Under the pieces are notes generated by a model that saw only the letters and a list, made by a program, of their open reading frames with translations, did no database searches and had not been told where the DNA came from. Position numbers and translations under genes: made by a program. Shown here piece after piece: positions 20,674 through 28,478 of a stretch of 64,000 bases of DNA (its first letter is position 1; the number at the start of each line of letters is the position of its first letter). This DNA is from Pseudomonas oryzihabitans. GTDB taxonomy: Bacteria > Pseudomonadota > Gammaproteobacteria > Pseudomonadales > Pseudomonadaceae. The stretch spans positions 310,001-374,000 of the forward strand of contig NZ_VDND01000003.1 in assembly GCF_007665395.1 (NCBI RefSeq), given 5' to 3'.

Positions 20674-20703
20674 GTGACGGGGCCGGAACCGTCCTGTTAT
20701 GAT
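20674..20703 (+). promoter_or_regulatory. Putative sigma-70 promoter for rluD
   Basis: GTGACG at 20674-20679 and TATGAT at 20698-20703 with an 18-base spacer, about 90 bases ahead of the rluD start in the bamD-rluD divergent gap. Fair but not perfect match. Confidence 0.4.
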
Positions 20704-20795
20704 GATCGACCCGGAATGCCGGGGCAAAAAAGTCGCCGTATTTAACCACAGGGTCGGGCCGATTCCAAAAGCCCTGCCATTGCCCGCGCAGATCC

Positions 20796-21755
20796 ATGTC
20801 CGAATCCATCGTTCTCAATGCCGAAGTCCCCTCCGAACTCGGTGGCCAGCGCCTCGATCAGGTCGCTGCCCAGCTGTTCGCCGATCACTCCCGTTCGCGT
20901 CTCGCCGCCTGGATCAAGGACGGCAGCCTGACCGTCGATGGCGCCGTGCTCCGCCCGCGCGATACCGTGCATGGCGGTGCCCAGCTGGCGCTACGCGCCG
21001 AGCGCGAGGCCCAGGGCGAATGGGTGGCCCAGGACATCGAGCTGGACATCGTCTACGAGGACGACCACCTGCTGGTGCTCGACAAGCCGGCTGGCCTGGT
21101 GGTGCACCCTGCCGCCGGCCATGCCGACGGTACCCTGCTCAACGCCCTGCTGCATCACGTGCCTGGGCTGGAAAGCGTGCCGCGCGCCGGTATCGTCCAT
21201 CGCCTGGACAAGGACACCACCGGCCTCATGGTGGTGGCCAAGACCCTGGAAGCCCATACCCACCTCGTCGCCCAGCTGCAGGCGCGTTCGGTGAGTCGCA
21301 TCTACGAAGCCATCGTCGCCGGGGTGATCGTGGCCGGGGGGACGGTCAATGCCCCCATCGGCCGCCACTCCCAGCGTCGCCAGCAGATGGCGGTGATCGC
21401 CGGCGGCAAGCCCGCCGTCAGTCACTATCGGGTGCTGGAGCGCTTTCGCGCCTATACCCATACCCGGGTCAAGCTGGAGACCGGGCGCACCCACCAGATT
21501 CGCGTACACATGACCCACGTCGGCTTTCCCCTGGTGGGCGATCCGGTCTATGGCGGGCGCTTCAAGATTCCGCCGGCGACCAACCCGACCCTGATCAAGA
21601 CCCTGCGCGAATTCCCGCGCCAGGCGCTGCACGCGCGCTTTCTCGAGCTGGATCATCCGGTGACCGGCGAGCGGCTGCGCTGGGAGTCGCCACTGCCGGA
21701 AGACCTGGTCTGGCTGCTGGACCTGCTGCGCCAGGACCGGGAATCCTTCGAATGA
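20796..21755 (+). CDS. rluD: 23S rRNA pseudouridine synthase RluD
   Basis: Isomerises uridines in helix 69 of 23S rRNA (positions 1911/1915/1917 in E. coli). The 319-residue protein has an N-terminal S4 RNA-binding domain (about 16-75, [13 protein letters not shown] ... SRSRLAAWI) and the RluA-type catalytic domain with [13 protein letters not shown], catalytic aspartate D138, and the [10 protein letters not shown] motif. Divergent from bamD and overlapping pgeF by an ATGA, the same bamD-rluD-pgeF-clpB order as in other pseudomonads. Confidence 0.97.
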   Translation: MSESIVLNAEVPSELGGQRLDQVAAQLFADHSRSRLAAWIKDGSLTVDGAVLRPRDTVHGGAQLALRAEREAQGEWVAQDIELDIVYEDDHLLVLDKPAGLVVHPAAGHADGTLLNALLHHVPGLESVPRAGIVHRLDKDTTGLMVVAKTLEAHTHLVAQLQARSVSRIYEAIVAGVIVAGGTVNAPIGRHSQRRQQMAVIAGGKPAVSHYRVLERFRAYTHTRVKLETGRTHQIRVHMTHVGFPLVGDPVYGGRFKIPPATNPTLIKTLREFPRQALHARFLELDHPVTGERLRWESPLPEDLVWLLDLLRQDRESFE

Positions 21756-22483
21756 GCGGCGCCGACTGGCTGCGGCCTGACTGGCCGGCGCCGGTCGGCG
21801 TCCAGGCCTGCGTCACCACCCGCCTCGGCGGTGTCAGCCAGGCGCCTTTCGCCAGCTTCAATCTGGGCGCCCACGTCGGTGACGATCCCGCGGCGGTGGC
21901 GGAGAATCGTCGGCGCCTGGGCGAGGCTCTGGGTTGCCAGCCGGCGTGGCTCGATCAGGTGCACGGCACCGCGGTGGTGGAGGCCGATCCGGCCCAGGTG
22001 TTGCGCGCCGATGCGGCTTGGAGTTCCACGCCGGGGGTGGCCGTGACCATGATGACCGCCGACTGCCTGCCGGCCCTGTTCTGCCGCCGTGACGGCACCC
22101 GGGTCGCGGCGGCCCACGCCGGCTGGCGGGGTCTGGCGGGCGGGGTGCTGGAAGCCGCGGCGGCCAGCCTGGCTGTCGCGCCCGCTGAGGTGCTGGTCTG
22201 GCTGGGACCGGCCATCGGCCCCGCCAGCTTCGAAGTGGGCGCCGAGGTGCGCGCGGCCTTCGTCGCCCAGCACCCCGAAGCGGCGCAGTGCTTCGTGGCG
22301 CGGGGCGGGGACAAGTACCTGGGCGACCTCTATGCCCTGGCTCGCCTGCGCCTGGCTGCCCAGGGCATCACCGCGGTCTACGGTGGTGGCCTGGACACCT
22401 TCACCGATCCGGAGCGCTTCTTCTCCTACCGGCGTGCCGCCCGTACCGGTCGCTTCGCCAGCCTGATCTGGATCAAGGCCTAA
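21752..22483 (+). CDS. pgeF: Peptidoglycan editing factor PgeF (YfiH, DUF152)
   Basis: Multicopper-polyphenol-oxidase-like family (DUF152). The E. coli protein is reported to remove wrongly built L-Ser muropeptide precursors; related proteins show purine nucleoside phosphorylase activity. The 243-residue protein carries the conserved metal-site residues H71 (LDQVHG), C105 (TADCLP) and H122 (AAHAGWRGL), and the GGGLDTFTD / FFSYRR C-terminal blocks. Translation starts at the ATG of an ATGA overlap with rluD, so the two are co-translated. The substrate in this organism is not known. Confidence 0.93.
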   Translation: MSGADWLRPDWPAPVGVQACVTTRLGGVSQAPFASFNLGAHVGDDPAAVAENRRRLGEALGCQPAWLDQVHGTAVVEADPAQVLRADAAWSSTPGVAVTMMTADCLPALFCRRDGTRVAAAHAGWRGLAGGVLEAAAASLAVAPAEVLVWLGPAIGPASFEVGAEVRAAFVAQHPEAAQCFVARGGDKYLGDLYALARLRLAAQGITAVYGGGLDTFTDPERFFSYRRAARTGRFASLIWIKA

Positions 22484-22512
22484 GTATTTTTTGGGATGTC
22501 AAGCCTGCTCGG

Positions 22513-22540
22513 CTTGAATCGTTAAGCATCGCCCCTATCT
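22513..22540 (+). promoter_or_regulatory. Putative sigma-32 heat-shock promoter of clpB
   Basis: CTTGAA at 22513-22518 and CCCCTATCT at 22532-22540, 13 bases apart, close to the known RpoH consensus (CTTGAAA, 13-15, CCCCAT-T). It lies about 75 bases ahead of clpB, a standard RpoH target. Confidence 0.72.
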
Positions 22541-22612
22541 AAAGACCACTCCCGCGGGTAATCGAAAGCGCCGTCTGCCGCGCTGTCCCGCGTCTCAGAT
22601 AGGACCTTGCCC

Positions 22613-25177
22613 ATGCGTATAGATCGCTTCACCAGCAAATTGCAGCTCGCCCTGGCGGATGCCCAGTCCCTGGCCGTCGGCCACGACCATCCGGCCATCG
22701 AGCCGCTGCACCTGTTCTCCGCCTTGCTCGACCAGCAAGGGGGCTCCATTCCCCCGTTGCTGCGGCAGGTCGGCTTCGACCTCGCCAGCCTGCGCAAGAC
22801 CCTCGCCGAAGAGCTGGACAAGCTGCCCAAGATCCAGAGCCCCACCGGCGACGTGAATCTGTCCCAGGACCTGGCACGCCTGCTGAACCAGGCCGATCGC
22901 CTGGCCCAGCAGAAGGGCGACCAGTTCATCTCCAGCGAATTGGTGCTGCTCGCGGCCATGGACGAGAACACCCGGCTCGGCAAGTTGCTGCTGGGGCAGG
23001 GCGTCTCGCGCAAGGCGCTGGAGAACGCCATCAACAACCTGCGCGGCGGCGAGGCGGTCAACGACCCCAATGCCGAAGACAGCCGCAAGGCGCTGGACAA
23101 GTTCACCGTCGACCTGACCAAGCGCGCCGAGGACGGCAAGCTCGACCCGGTGATCGGTCGTGACGACGAGATCCGCCGCACCATCCAGGTCCTGCAACGG
23201 CGCACCAAGAACAACCCGGTGCTGATCGGCGAGCCCGGCGTCGGCAAGACCGCCATCGCCGAGGGCCTCGCCCAGCGCATCATCAATGGCGAGGTGCCCG
23301 ACGGTCTCAAGGACAAGCGCCTGCTGGCGCTGGACATGGGCGCCCTGATCGCCGGCGCCAAGTTCCGTGGCGAATTCGAAGAGCGGCTCAAGGGCGTGCT
23401 CAACGAACTGGCCAAGCAGGAAGGGCGCGTCATCCTCTTCATCGACGAGCTGCACACCATGGTCGGCGCCGGCAAGGCCGAGGGCGCCATGGATGCCGGC
23501 AACATGCTCAAGCCGGCCCTGGCCCGTGGCGAGCTGCACTGCGTGGGCGCCACAACCCTCGACGAGTACCGCCAGTACATCGAGAAGGACGCGGCCCTGG
23601 AGCGGCGTTTCCAGAAGGTGCTGGTGGACGAGCCGAGCGAAGAGGACACCATCGCCATCCTGCGGGGCCTCAAGGAGCGCTACGAGGTGCACCACAAGGT
23701 GGCCATCACCGACGGCGCCATCATCGCCGCGGCCAAGCTGTCCCATCGCTACATCACCGACCGCCAGCTGCCGGACAAGGCCATCGACCTGATCGACGAA
23801 GCCGCCAGCCGCATCCGCATGGAGATCGATTCCAAGCCCGAGGCCCTGGATCGCCTGGATCGCCGGCTGATCCAGCTCAAGGTGGAACGCCAGGCATTGA
23901 AGAAGGAAGAGGACGAGGCCGCACGCAAGCGCCTGGAAAAGCTCGACGAGGACATCGTCCGTCTCGAACAGGAATACGCCGACCTGGAAGAGGTGTGGAA
24001 GGCCGAGAAGGCCGAGGTGCAGGATTCCGCCCAGCTGCAACAGCGCATCGAGCAGGCCCGGACCGAGCTGGAAGCCGCCCGTCGCAAGGGTGACCTCAAC
24101 CGCATGGCCGAGCTGCAGTACGGCACCATCCCCGATCTGGAGCGCAGCCTGCAGATGGTCGACCAGCACGAGAAGCCGGCCAACCAGCTGCTGCGCAACA
24201 AGGTCACCGAGGACGAGATCGCCGAGGTGGTCTCCAAGTGGACCGGCATCCCGGTGAGCAAGATGCTCGAAGGGGAGCGCGACAAGCTGCTGCGCATGGA
24301 AGAGGCCCTGCACAACCGGGTGATCGGCCAGGACGAGGCGGTCACCGCGGTGGCCAATGCCGTACGCCGGTCGCGGGCGGGGCTGTCCGATCCGAATCGC
24401 CCCAGTGGCTCCTTCCTCTTCCTCGGCCCGACCGGGGTGGGCAAGACCGAGCTGTGCAAGTCGCTGGCGGAGTTCCTCTTCGATACCGAGGACGCCATGG
24501 TGCGCATCGACATGTCCGAGTTTATGGAGAAACATTCCGTGGCCCGGCTGATCGGCGCTCCGCCTGGCTATGTCGGCTACGAGGAGGGCGGCTACCTGAC
24601 CGAGGCCGTGCGGCGCAAACCCTATTCGGTGGTCCTGCTGGACGAGGTGGAGAAGGCTCATCCCGACGTCTTCAACATCCTCCTGCAGGTACTGGACGAT
24701 GGGCGCCTGACCGACAGCCAGGGTCGCACCGTGGACTTCCGCAACGCGGTGATCGTCATGACCTCCAACCTGGGCTCGGCGCAGATTCAGGAACTGGTCG
24801 GCGACCCCGATGCCCAGCGCGCGGCGGTGATGGATGCGGTGGCCGGTCATTTCCGCCCCGAGTTCATCAACCGGATCGACGAGGTGGTGGTGTTCGAGCC
24901 CCTGGGGCGCGAGCAGATCTCCGGCATCGCCGAGATCCAGCTGCAGCACCTGCGCCAGCGCCTCGCGGAGCGTGAACTGCACCTGGAGCTGACCCCGGAA
25001 GCCCTGGACAAGCTGGTGGCGGTGGGTTACGACCCGGTCTATGGCGCGCGTCCGCTCAAGCGGGCCATCCAGCGCTGGATCGAGAACCCGCTGGCCCAGC
25101 GCATCCTGTCCGGCGTCTTCGCCCCTGGCAGCCGTATCCAGGGTCGGGTGGAGGGCGATGAGATCGTCTTCGCCTAG
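22613..25177 (+). CDS. clpB: ATP-dependent disaggregase ClpB
   Basis: Hexameric AAA+ chaperone that, with DnaK, pulls proteins out of aggregates. The 854-residue protein has an N-terminal Clp-N repeat domain (1-~145), NBD1 with Walker A GEPGVGKT (206-213), the long middle coiled-coil (~405-525, rich in K/E such as [19 protein letters not shown]), NBD2 with GPTGVGKT (605-612) and the small C-terminal domain. No ClpP-binding loop is expected in ClpB and none is seen. ATG 22613 follows a good site (agatagga); an upstream TTG two codons earlier is not needed. A heat-shock promoter precedes it. Confidence 0.98.
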   Translation: MRIDRFTSKLQLALADAQSLAVGHDHPAIEPLHLFSALLDQQGGSIPPLLRQVGFDLASLRKTLAEELDKLPKIQSPTGDVNLSQDLARLLNQADRLAQQKGDQFISSELVLLAAMDENTRLGKLLLGQGVSRKALENAINNLRGGEAVNDPNAEDSRKALDKFTVDLTKRAEDGKLDPVIGRDDEIRRTIQVLQRRTKNNPVLIGEPGVGKTAIAEGLAQRIINGEVPDGLKDKRLLALDMGALIAGAKFRGEFEERLKGVLNELAKQEGRVILFIDELHTMVGAGKAEGAMDAGNMLKPALARGELHCVGATTLDEYRQYIEKDAALERRFQKVLVDEPSEEDTIAILRGLKERYEVHHKVAITDGAIIAAAKLSHRYITDRQLPDKAIDLIDEAASRIRMEIDSKPEALDRLDRRLIQLKVERQALKKEEDEAARKRLEKLDEDIVRLEQEYADLEEVWKAEKAEVQDSAQLQQRIEQARTELEAARRKGDLNRMAELQYGTIPDLERSLQMVDQHEKPANQLLRNKVTEDEIAEVVSKWTGIPVSKMLEGERDKLLRMEEALHNRVIGQDEAVTAVANAVRRSRAGLSDPNRPSGSFLFLGPTGVGKTELCKSLAEFLFDTEDAMVRIDMSEFMEKHSVARLIGAPPGYVGYEEGGYLTEAVRRKPYSVVLLDEVEKAHPDVFNILLQVLDDGRLTDSQGRTVDFRNAVIVMTSNLGSAQIQELVGDPDAQRAAVMDAVAGHFRPEFINRIDEVVVFEPLGREQISGIAEIQLQHLRQRLAERELHLELTPEALDKLVAVGYDPVYGARPLKRAIQRWIENPLAQRILSGVFAPGSRIQGRVEGDEIVFA

Positions 25178-25182
25178 GCAAA

Positions 25183-25210
25183 AGCCGGGCGGCCCTGGGG
25201 TCGTCCGGCT
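25183..25210 (+). terminator. Hairpin after clpB
   Basis: AGCCGGGCG pairs with CGTCCGGCT (one G-T pair) around a GC-rich loop just after the clpB stop. The following T tract is weak, so termination may be partial. Confidence 0.5.
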
Positions 25211-25247
25211 CTTCACATAAATTTGTGAAAAAACAGCAGGCTAGGTG

Positions 25248-25275
25248 TTGACGTCTGTTTCCACTTCCGTAAAAT
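25248..25275 (+). promoter_or_regulatory. Sigma-70 promoter of the tRNA cluster
   Basis: TTGACG (25248-25253), 16-base spacer, TAAAAT (25270-25275), followed by a GC-rich discriminator (ggcgc) as expected for stringently controlled stable RNA promoters. Confidence 0.75.
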
Positions 25276-25339
25276 GGCGCACCTCACTTACGGCAAAGCC
25301 CGAAAGGCACTGACGTAAGAGGGGTTGGAAGATCGAAAT

Positions 25340-25415
25340 TCCGCGATAGCTCAGTCGGTAGAGCAAATGACTGTTAATCATTGGGTCCCTGGTTCGAGTC
25401 CAGGTCGCGGAGCCA
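25340..25415 (+). tRNA. tRNA-Asn (GTT)
   Basis: 76 bases with encoded CCA. Acceptor stem TCCGCGA / TCGCGGA, T-arm GGTTCGAGTCC, anticodon GTT at 25373-25375. First of three tRNAs in one transcript. Confidence 0.97.
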
Positions 25416-25425
25416 CTTCCATTCT

Positions 25426-25502
25426 CGGGGTATAGCGCAGCCCGGTAGCGCGCCTGCTTTGGGAGCAGGATGTCGGGAGTTCGAATCCCCCTACCCCGAC
25501 CA
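25426..25502 (+). tRNA. tRNA-Pro (TGG)
   Basis: 77 bases with encoded CCA. Acceptor stem CGGGGTA / TACCCCG, anticodon stem CCTGC / GCAGG, anticodon TGG at 25460-25462. Confidence 0.97.
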
Positions 25503-25507
25503 TCTTT

Positions 25508-25583
25508 GGGTCGTTAGCTCAGTTGGTAGAGCAGTTGGCTTTTAACCAATTGGTCGCAGGTTCGAATCCTGCACGACCCACCA
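25508..25583 (+). tRNA. tRNA-Lys (TTT)
   Basis: 76 bases with encoded CCA. Acceptor stem GGGTCGT / ACGACCC, anticodon TTT at 25541-25543. Six bases after tRNA-Pro. Confidence 0.97.
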
Positions 25584-25592
25584 TTTCACCAG

Positions 25593-25616
25593 AAACCCTC
25601 CGCCAGGAGGGTTTTT
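25593..25616 (+). terminator. Terminator of the tRNA cluster
   Basis: Stem AAACCCTCC / GGAGGGTTT with loop GCCA and a run of five T. Strong Rho-independent terminator ten bases after tRNA-Lys. Confidence 0.9.
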
Positions 25617-25938
25617 GCGTTTCTAGCCCCCTGTTTGTACGGGGCACCCCTCGGTCGCCCGCGCAGCGAAGGGGATGGCTCGGTCGCCTGCAGTGGTCCC
25701 GGGACGCTGCGCGGTTGGCGCTGGCGACAGCCACCTACCCATCCCAGGCAGCTGGGGCTTGCGTCTTCCATTCGAGCCTTGGATCAGCACTCCTTTGGGC
25801 GCCGCTCTAGCTCGCCCCTTTGCACTGAATCCCTGTGTTCATGCGGCTTCCAGCCAGCAGCGAAGCGATATTCGGTCCTAGCGACTGCCGTCGGCCTGAC
25901 TACTATCAGGGAAAGCAACCAGCTTTCAGGCGGTGGTA
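25617..25938. other. Gap before second minor pilin operon, no gene
   Basis: About 320 bases with no convincing gene; the short open frames in it have no ribosome binding site or recognisable product. A small hairpin (GAAAGC / GCTTTC, 25911-25927) lies just before the ribosome binding site of the next gene. TACTAT at 25901-25906 could be a -10 box but has no good -35. I saw no direct repeat of the tRNA-Lys 3' end that would mark an integrated element. Confidence 0.5.
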
Positions 25939-26472
25939 ATGCGGTCTAGACACCCCTTGGGCTTCACCCTTATCGAGGTGCTGGTGGTCATCGCGCTGCT
26001 GGGCATCGTCACGGCGCTCGCGGCCCCCGGCTTTGCCAGTCTGGTCCAGAACAATCGTGTCCAGGCCGCGGCCGGTGAGTTGCAGCGCGCCCTCTACTAC
26101 GCTCGCAGCGAGGCCATGAGTCGGGGCGTGAACGTCATCGTCACTACCGACCCGGAAGATGCCAATGGCTGGATGGGCGCGCTGAAGATCAGCACCGTCA
26201 AGACCGTGGTGCTGCCCACCGCGGAGACCCTGCGCCAGTACAGCGGCGGCCTGGGCAATGGCGTCAACGGCACCGGTGCGGTAGGCGGCAGCCCCTTGAC
26301 CAGTCTCACCTTCCAACCCAATGGCAGCCTGAAGCTCGGCGGCGATGCCACCATCCGCGTCTGCGCCACCAATGCGCTCGTCCAGGGCAAGCAATTCACC
26401 CTCAGCCAGGGTGGGGTATTGACGGTGACCGATTACGCGCCCGGTCGGCCCAGCGCGACGGGGTGCAGTTAG
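25939..26472 (+). CDS. FimT/FimU-like GspH-type minor pilin (second set)
   Basis: GspH-family minor pilin of 177 residues that opens a second pilin operon. Leader MRSRHPLG is followed by FTLIEVLVVIALLGIVTALAAPGF with the +5 glutamate, then the GspH block LQRALYYARSEAMSRGVNV. ATG 25939 is preferred over a GTG two codons upstream because it gives a normal leader after the aggcgg ribosome-binding stretch. It lies base-to-base with the next gene. It is closer in form to FimU than to FimT (it heads pilV-pilW-pilX-pilY1), but FimT cannot be excluded. Together with the following four genes it duplicates the tip complex encoded at 6844-12727. Confidence 0.88.
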   Translation: MRSRHPLGFTLIEVLVVIALLGIVTALAAPGFASLVQNNRVQAAAGELQRALYYARSEAMSRGVNVIVTTDPEDANGWMGALKISTVKTVVLPTAETLRQYSGGLGNGVNGTGAVGGSPLTSLTFQPNGSLKLGGDATIRVCATNALVQGKQFTLSQGGVLTVTDYAPGRPSATGCS

Positions 26473-27069
26473 ATGAAGCGCCGTCAGTATGGATTCAGCA
26501 TGATCGAAGTCCTGGTCAGCCTGGTGATCATCTGCATCGGCGTGCTCGGCATGGTGGCCTTGCAAACGCGCAGCGTGGCGCTGTCCCAGGACTCGGTGCA
26601 ACGCAGCAACGCCATGGTGCTGGCCAACGACCTGCTCGAGCTGATGCGCAGCAATCGCGATCAGGTGTTGGCCAGTGACAAGGTCAAGCCCGATGGCGCC
26701 TACGCCAAGCAGCCAGGTGGCACCTTTCGCACCAAGGCGCTCGATGCCGGCAAGACCTGCCTGACCCGTGATCGCTCCGCGGGGGGTGAAACGGTGGCCG
26801 GTCAGGACCTCGGCTGCTGGCTGAATCAGGTGAAGGCCCTGCTGCCGGTGACGGACGCCCTGATCAGCAGCAGCTTCGCCGTCTGTCCCGCAGCGGGCAT
26901 ACCCGCGCTGCCGGCCAGTGACGCGTCCGGCAACACCACGCCCCTGGCCAAATGCGAGACCACGGCGCGGGCGATGGTGATGGTGGTGGTCGCCTGGCAG
27001 GACGCCAGCAACGACCCCCTGAATTGCCCCAAGGGCGTCTGCTATTACGCGTTGCGCTCGGAGTTGTAG
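26473..27069 (+). CDS. pilV: PilV-like minor pilin (second set)
   Basis: 198-residue minor pilin and paralogue of the PilV at 11692-12288: leader MKRRQYG, then FSMIEVLVSLVIICIGVLGMVALQ, then the shared LLELMRSNRDQ block and spaced cysteines (KTCLTR, LGCWLN, FAVCPA, LNCPKGVC). The start follows the previous stop codon with no gap. The globular half differs clearly from the first copy, so this is an old duplication or a separate acquisition rather than a recent copy. Confidence 0.9.
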   Translation: MKRRQYGFSMIEVLVSLVIICIGVLGMVALQTRSVALSQDSVQRSNAMVLANDLLELMRSNRDQVLASDKVKPDGAYAKQPGGTFRTKALDAGKTCLTRDRSAGGETVAGQDLGCWLNQVKALLPVTDALISSSFAVCPAAGIPALPASDASGNTTPLAKCETTARAMVMVVVAWQDASNDPLNCPKGVCYYALRSEL

Positions 27070-27072
27070 GCC

Positions 27073-27873
27073 ATGGACCTGAGACTCCGGTACCTCATCC
27101 GCCAGCAGGGCTTCTCGCTCATCGAGATGATGATTGCGCTGACCGTGGGCACCTTCCTGGTCCTGGGTGTCTCGCAGATCTATATCGACAACAAGCGCAG
27201 CTTCCTCTTCCAGCAGGGGCAGACCGGCAATCGCAACAATGCCCAACTGACCCTGCAGGTGCTCGACCGGCAACTGGCGCGGACCGGTTATCGCGCCGAG
27301 GTTCGCTTGCAGAACAGTCTGGAGGCCGCCTTCCCGGCGGTAGGGGCGATCGCCGACGACGATGGCATCAGCTGTCCCGCCTTCGCCGCGGGGGTCACCT
27401 TCGTTGCTACCACGGATAGCGTCGATGCGCCCAGGGGGGTCTGCATCCGCTACCAGGGTGCGCTGGACAGTAAGGATCTGGATTGCCTGGGCAATGCCAT
27501 TCCCCGGGTGAATCTCAATGCCGGCGGCAACGTACTGCTCAAGCTGAGCTACACCGCTAGCGCGACGCCCGGGGCCGGCACCCTGAGCTGTACCGTCTGG
27601 AGCGAGCGGGCAGGGGCTCTGACGCGCAAGGGCAATGCCGTGCTGGTGCAGGGGCTGCAGGATTTTCGCTGGTCGATCCCGCCCAAGGCCGACGCGCCGG
27701 CCGTACGGTATGCCGCCCTGCTCAGCACCCCCGATGCCGTTCAGAGTGACGTGGCCAGCAATGCGGCGGTCAATTGGAAGACGCTGACCGGGCAGCAGAT
27801 CGACGAGACGAAGGCGAACCGGCCCATGCAGATGCTGCAGAGCACCGTTACCCTGAGAAATCTTGCGCTATGA
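27073..27873 (+). CDS. pilW: PilW-like minor pilin (second set)
   Basis: 266-residue PilW paralogue. Leader MDLRLRYLIRQQG precedes FSLIEMMIALTVGTFLVLGVSQIYIDNKRSF, the standard PilW N-terminus with phenylalanine at +1. It shares the spaced-cysteine pattern of the first PilW (ISCPAF, GVCIRY, LDCLGN, LSCTVW) and the end TVTLRNLA. The stop overlaps the start of the next gene as ATGA. Role: part of the minor pilin complex that primes pilus assembly and carries PilY1. Confidence 0.92.
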   Translation: MDLRLRYLIRQQGFSLIEMMIALTVGTFLVLGVSQIYIDNKRSFLFQQGQTGNRNNAQLTLQVLDRQLARTGYRAEVRLQNSLEAAFPAVGAIADDDGISCPAFAAGVTFVATTDSVDAPRGVCIRYQGALDSKDLDCLGNAIPRVNLNAGGNVLLKLSYTASATPGAGTLSCTVWSERAGALTRKGNAVLVQGLQDFRWSIPPKADAPAVRYAALLSTPDAVQSDVASNAAVNWKTLTGQQIDETKANRPMQMLQSTVTLRNLAL

Positions 27874-28478
27874 GTCCTTGCCGGCTGCGCGGACAACGCG
27901 GCGCGACGCTGCTGGTCGCCCTGGTGATGTTGCTGCTGCTCTCGCTGCTGGCGGCCTCCAGCATGCGCCAGACCCTGCTCCAGGCCCGGAGCGGCGGCGC
28001 CGCGCTGGAAAACACCCAGGCTTTCAATGCGGCGGAAGCGGCGTTGCGCGAAGGCGAGCGGCGGCTGCTGGCGCTCAGTCAGCAGCCAGCCTTCACCGCT
28101 TTCAGCGCCGGTTTCGCCAGCTGCACCGATAGCGTCGCGGCGGTGCAGAGCGCCTTCACCAAAGCCCCCAGCGGTGATCTCTGCATCCTCACCAAGACCA
28201 GCGACCTTGCTACCAGCGCCCTGACCCAGGCCTGGGCGGCCACCGCGCTACAGGCGACCGACGCGGTGGCGACGGCGCGCTCGGTCGCCTATCGCGGCTC
28301 CGATGGCAGCTCGGCCTTTGCCCGCACGCCGCGTTGGGTTGTGACCGCCATCGGCAGCAATTCCGTCGACGTCTCCGCACCGACCACCACCCTGTTTCGG
28401 GTCACCGCCGTCGCCCAGGACCGCGGACAGCGCTTTCCGGTGATCCTGCAGAGCGTCGTCTCCCTGGAGGTGCCATGA
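27870..28478 (+). CDS. pilX: PilX-like minor pilin (second set)
   Basis: 202-residue PilX-type protein: basic leader CRLRGQRG, then ATLLVALVMLLLLSLLAASSMRQT and the PilX N-terminal signature NTQAFNAAEAALREGERRL. As in the first PilX there is no +5 glutamate. Two cysteines occur in the middle (SCTD, LCILT). It is linked by ATGA overlaps to pilW on one side and pilY1 on the other, so all five genes of this set form a tight operon. Confidence 0.9.
   Translation: MSPCRLRGQRGATLLVALVMLLLLSLLAASSMRQTLLQARSGGAALENTQAFNAAEAALREGERRLLALSQQPAFTAFSAGFASCTDSVAAVQSAFTKAPSGDLCILTKTSDLATSALTQAWAATALQATDAVATARSVAYRGSDGSSAFARTPRWVVTAIGSNSVDVSAPTTTLFRVTAVAQDRGQRFPVILQSVVSLEVP

Noticed and set aside
22595..25216. 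Very long open frame antisense to clpB (873 codons), and similar ones antisense to ileS, recB, pilB, cyoB and pilS
   Set aside because: Mirror frames of GC-rich genes; compositions are biased (Gly/Ala/His/Gln or Arg/Pro rich) with no domain or ribosome binding site.
25508..25938. tRNA-Lys as a phage or island integration site
   Set aside because: No integrase gene and no repeat of the tRNA 3' end seen downstream in the window.
25635..25949. Short open frames between tRNA-Lys and the second pilin operon
   Set aside because: No ribosome binding site, no recognisable product, overlapping each other in several frames.
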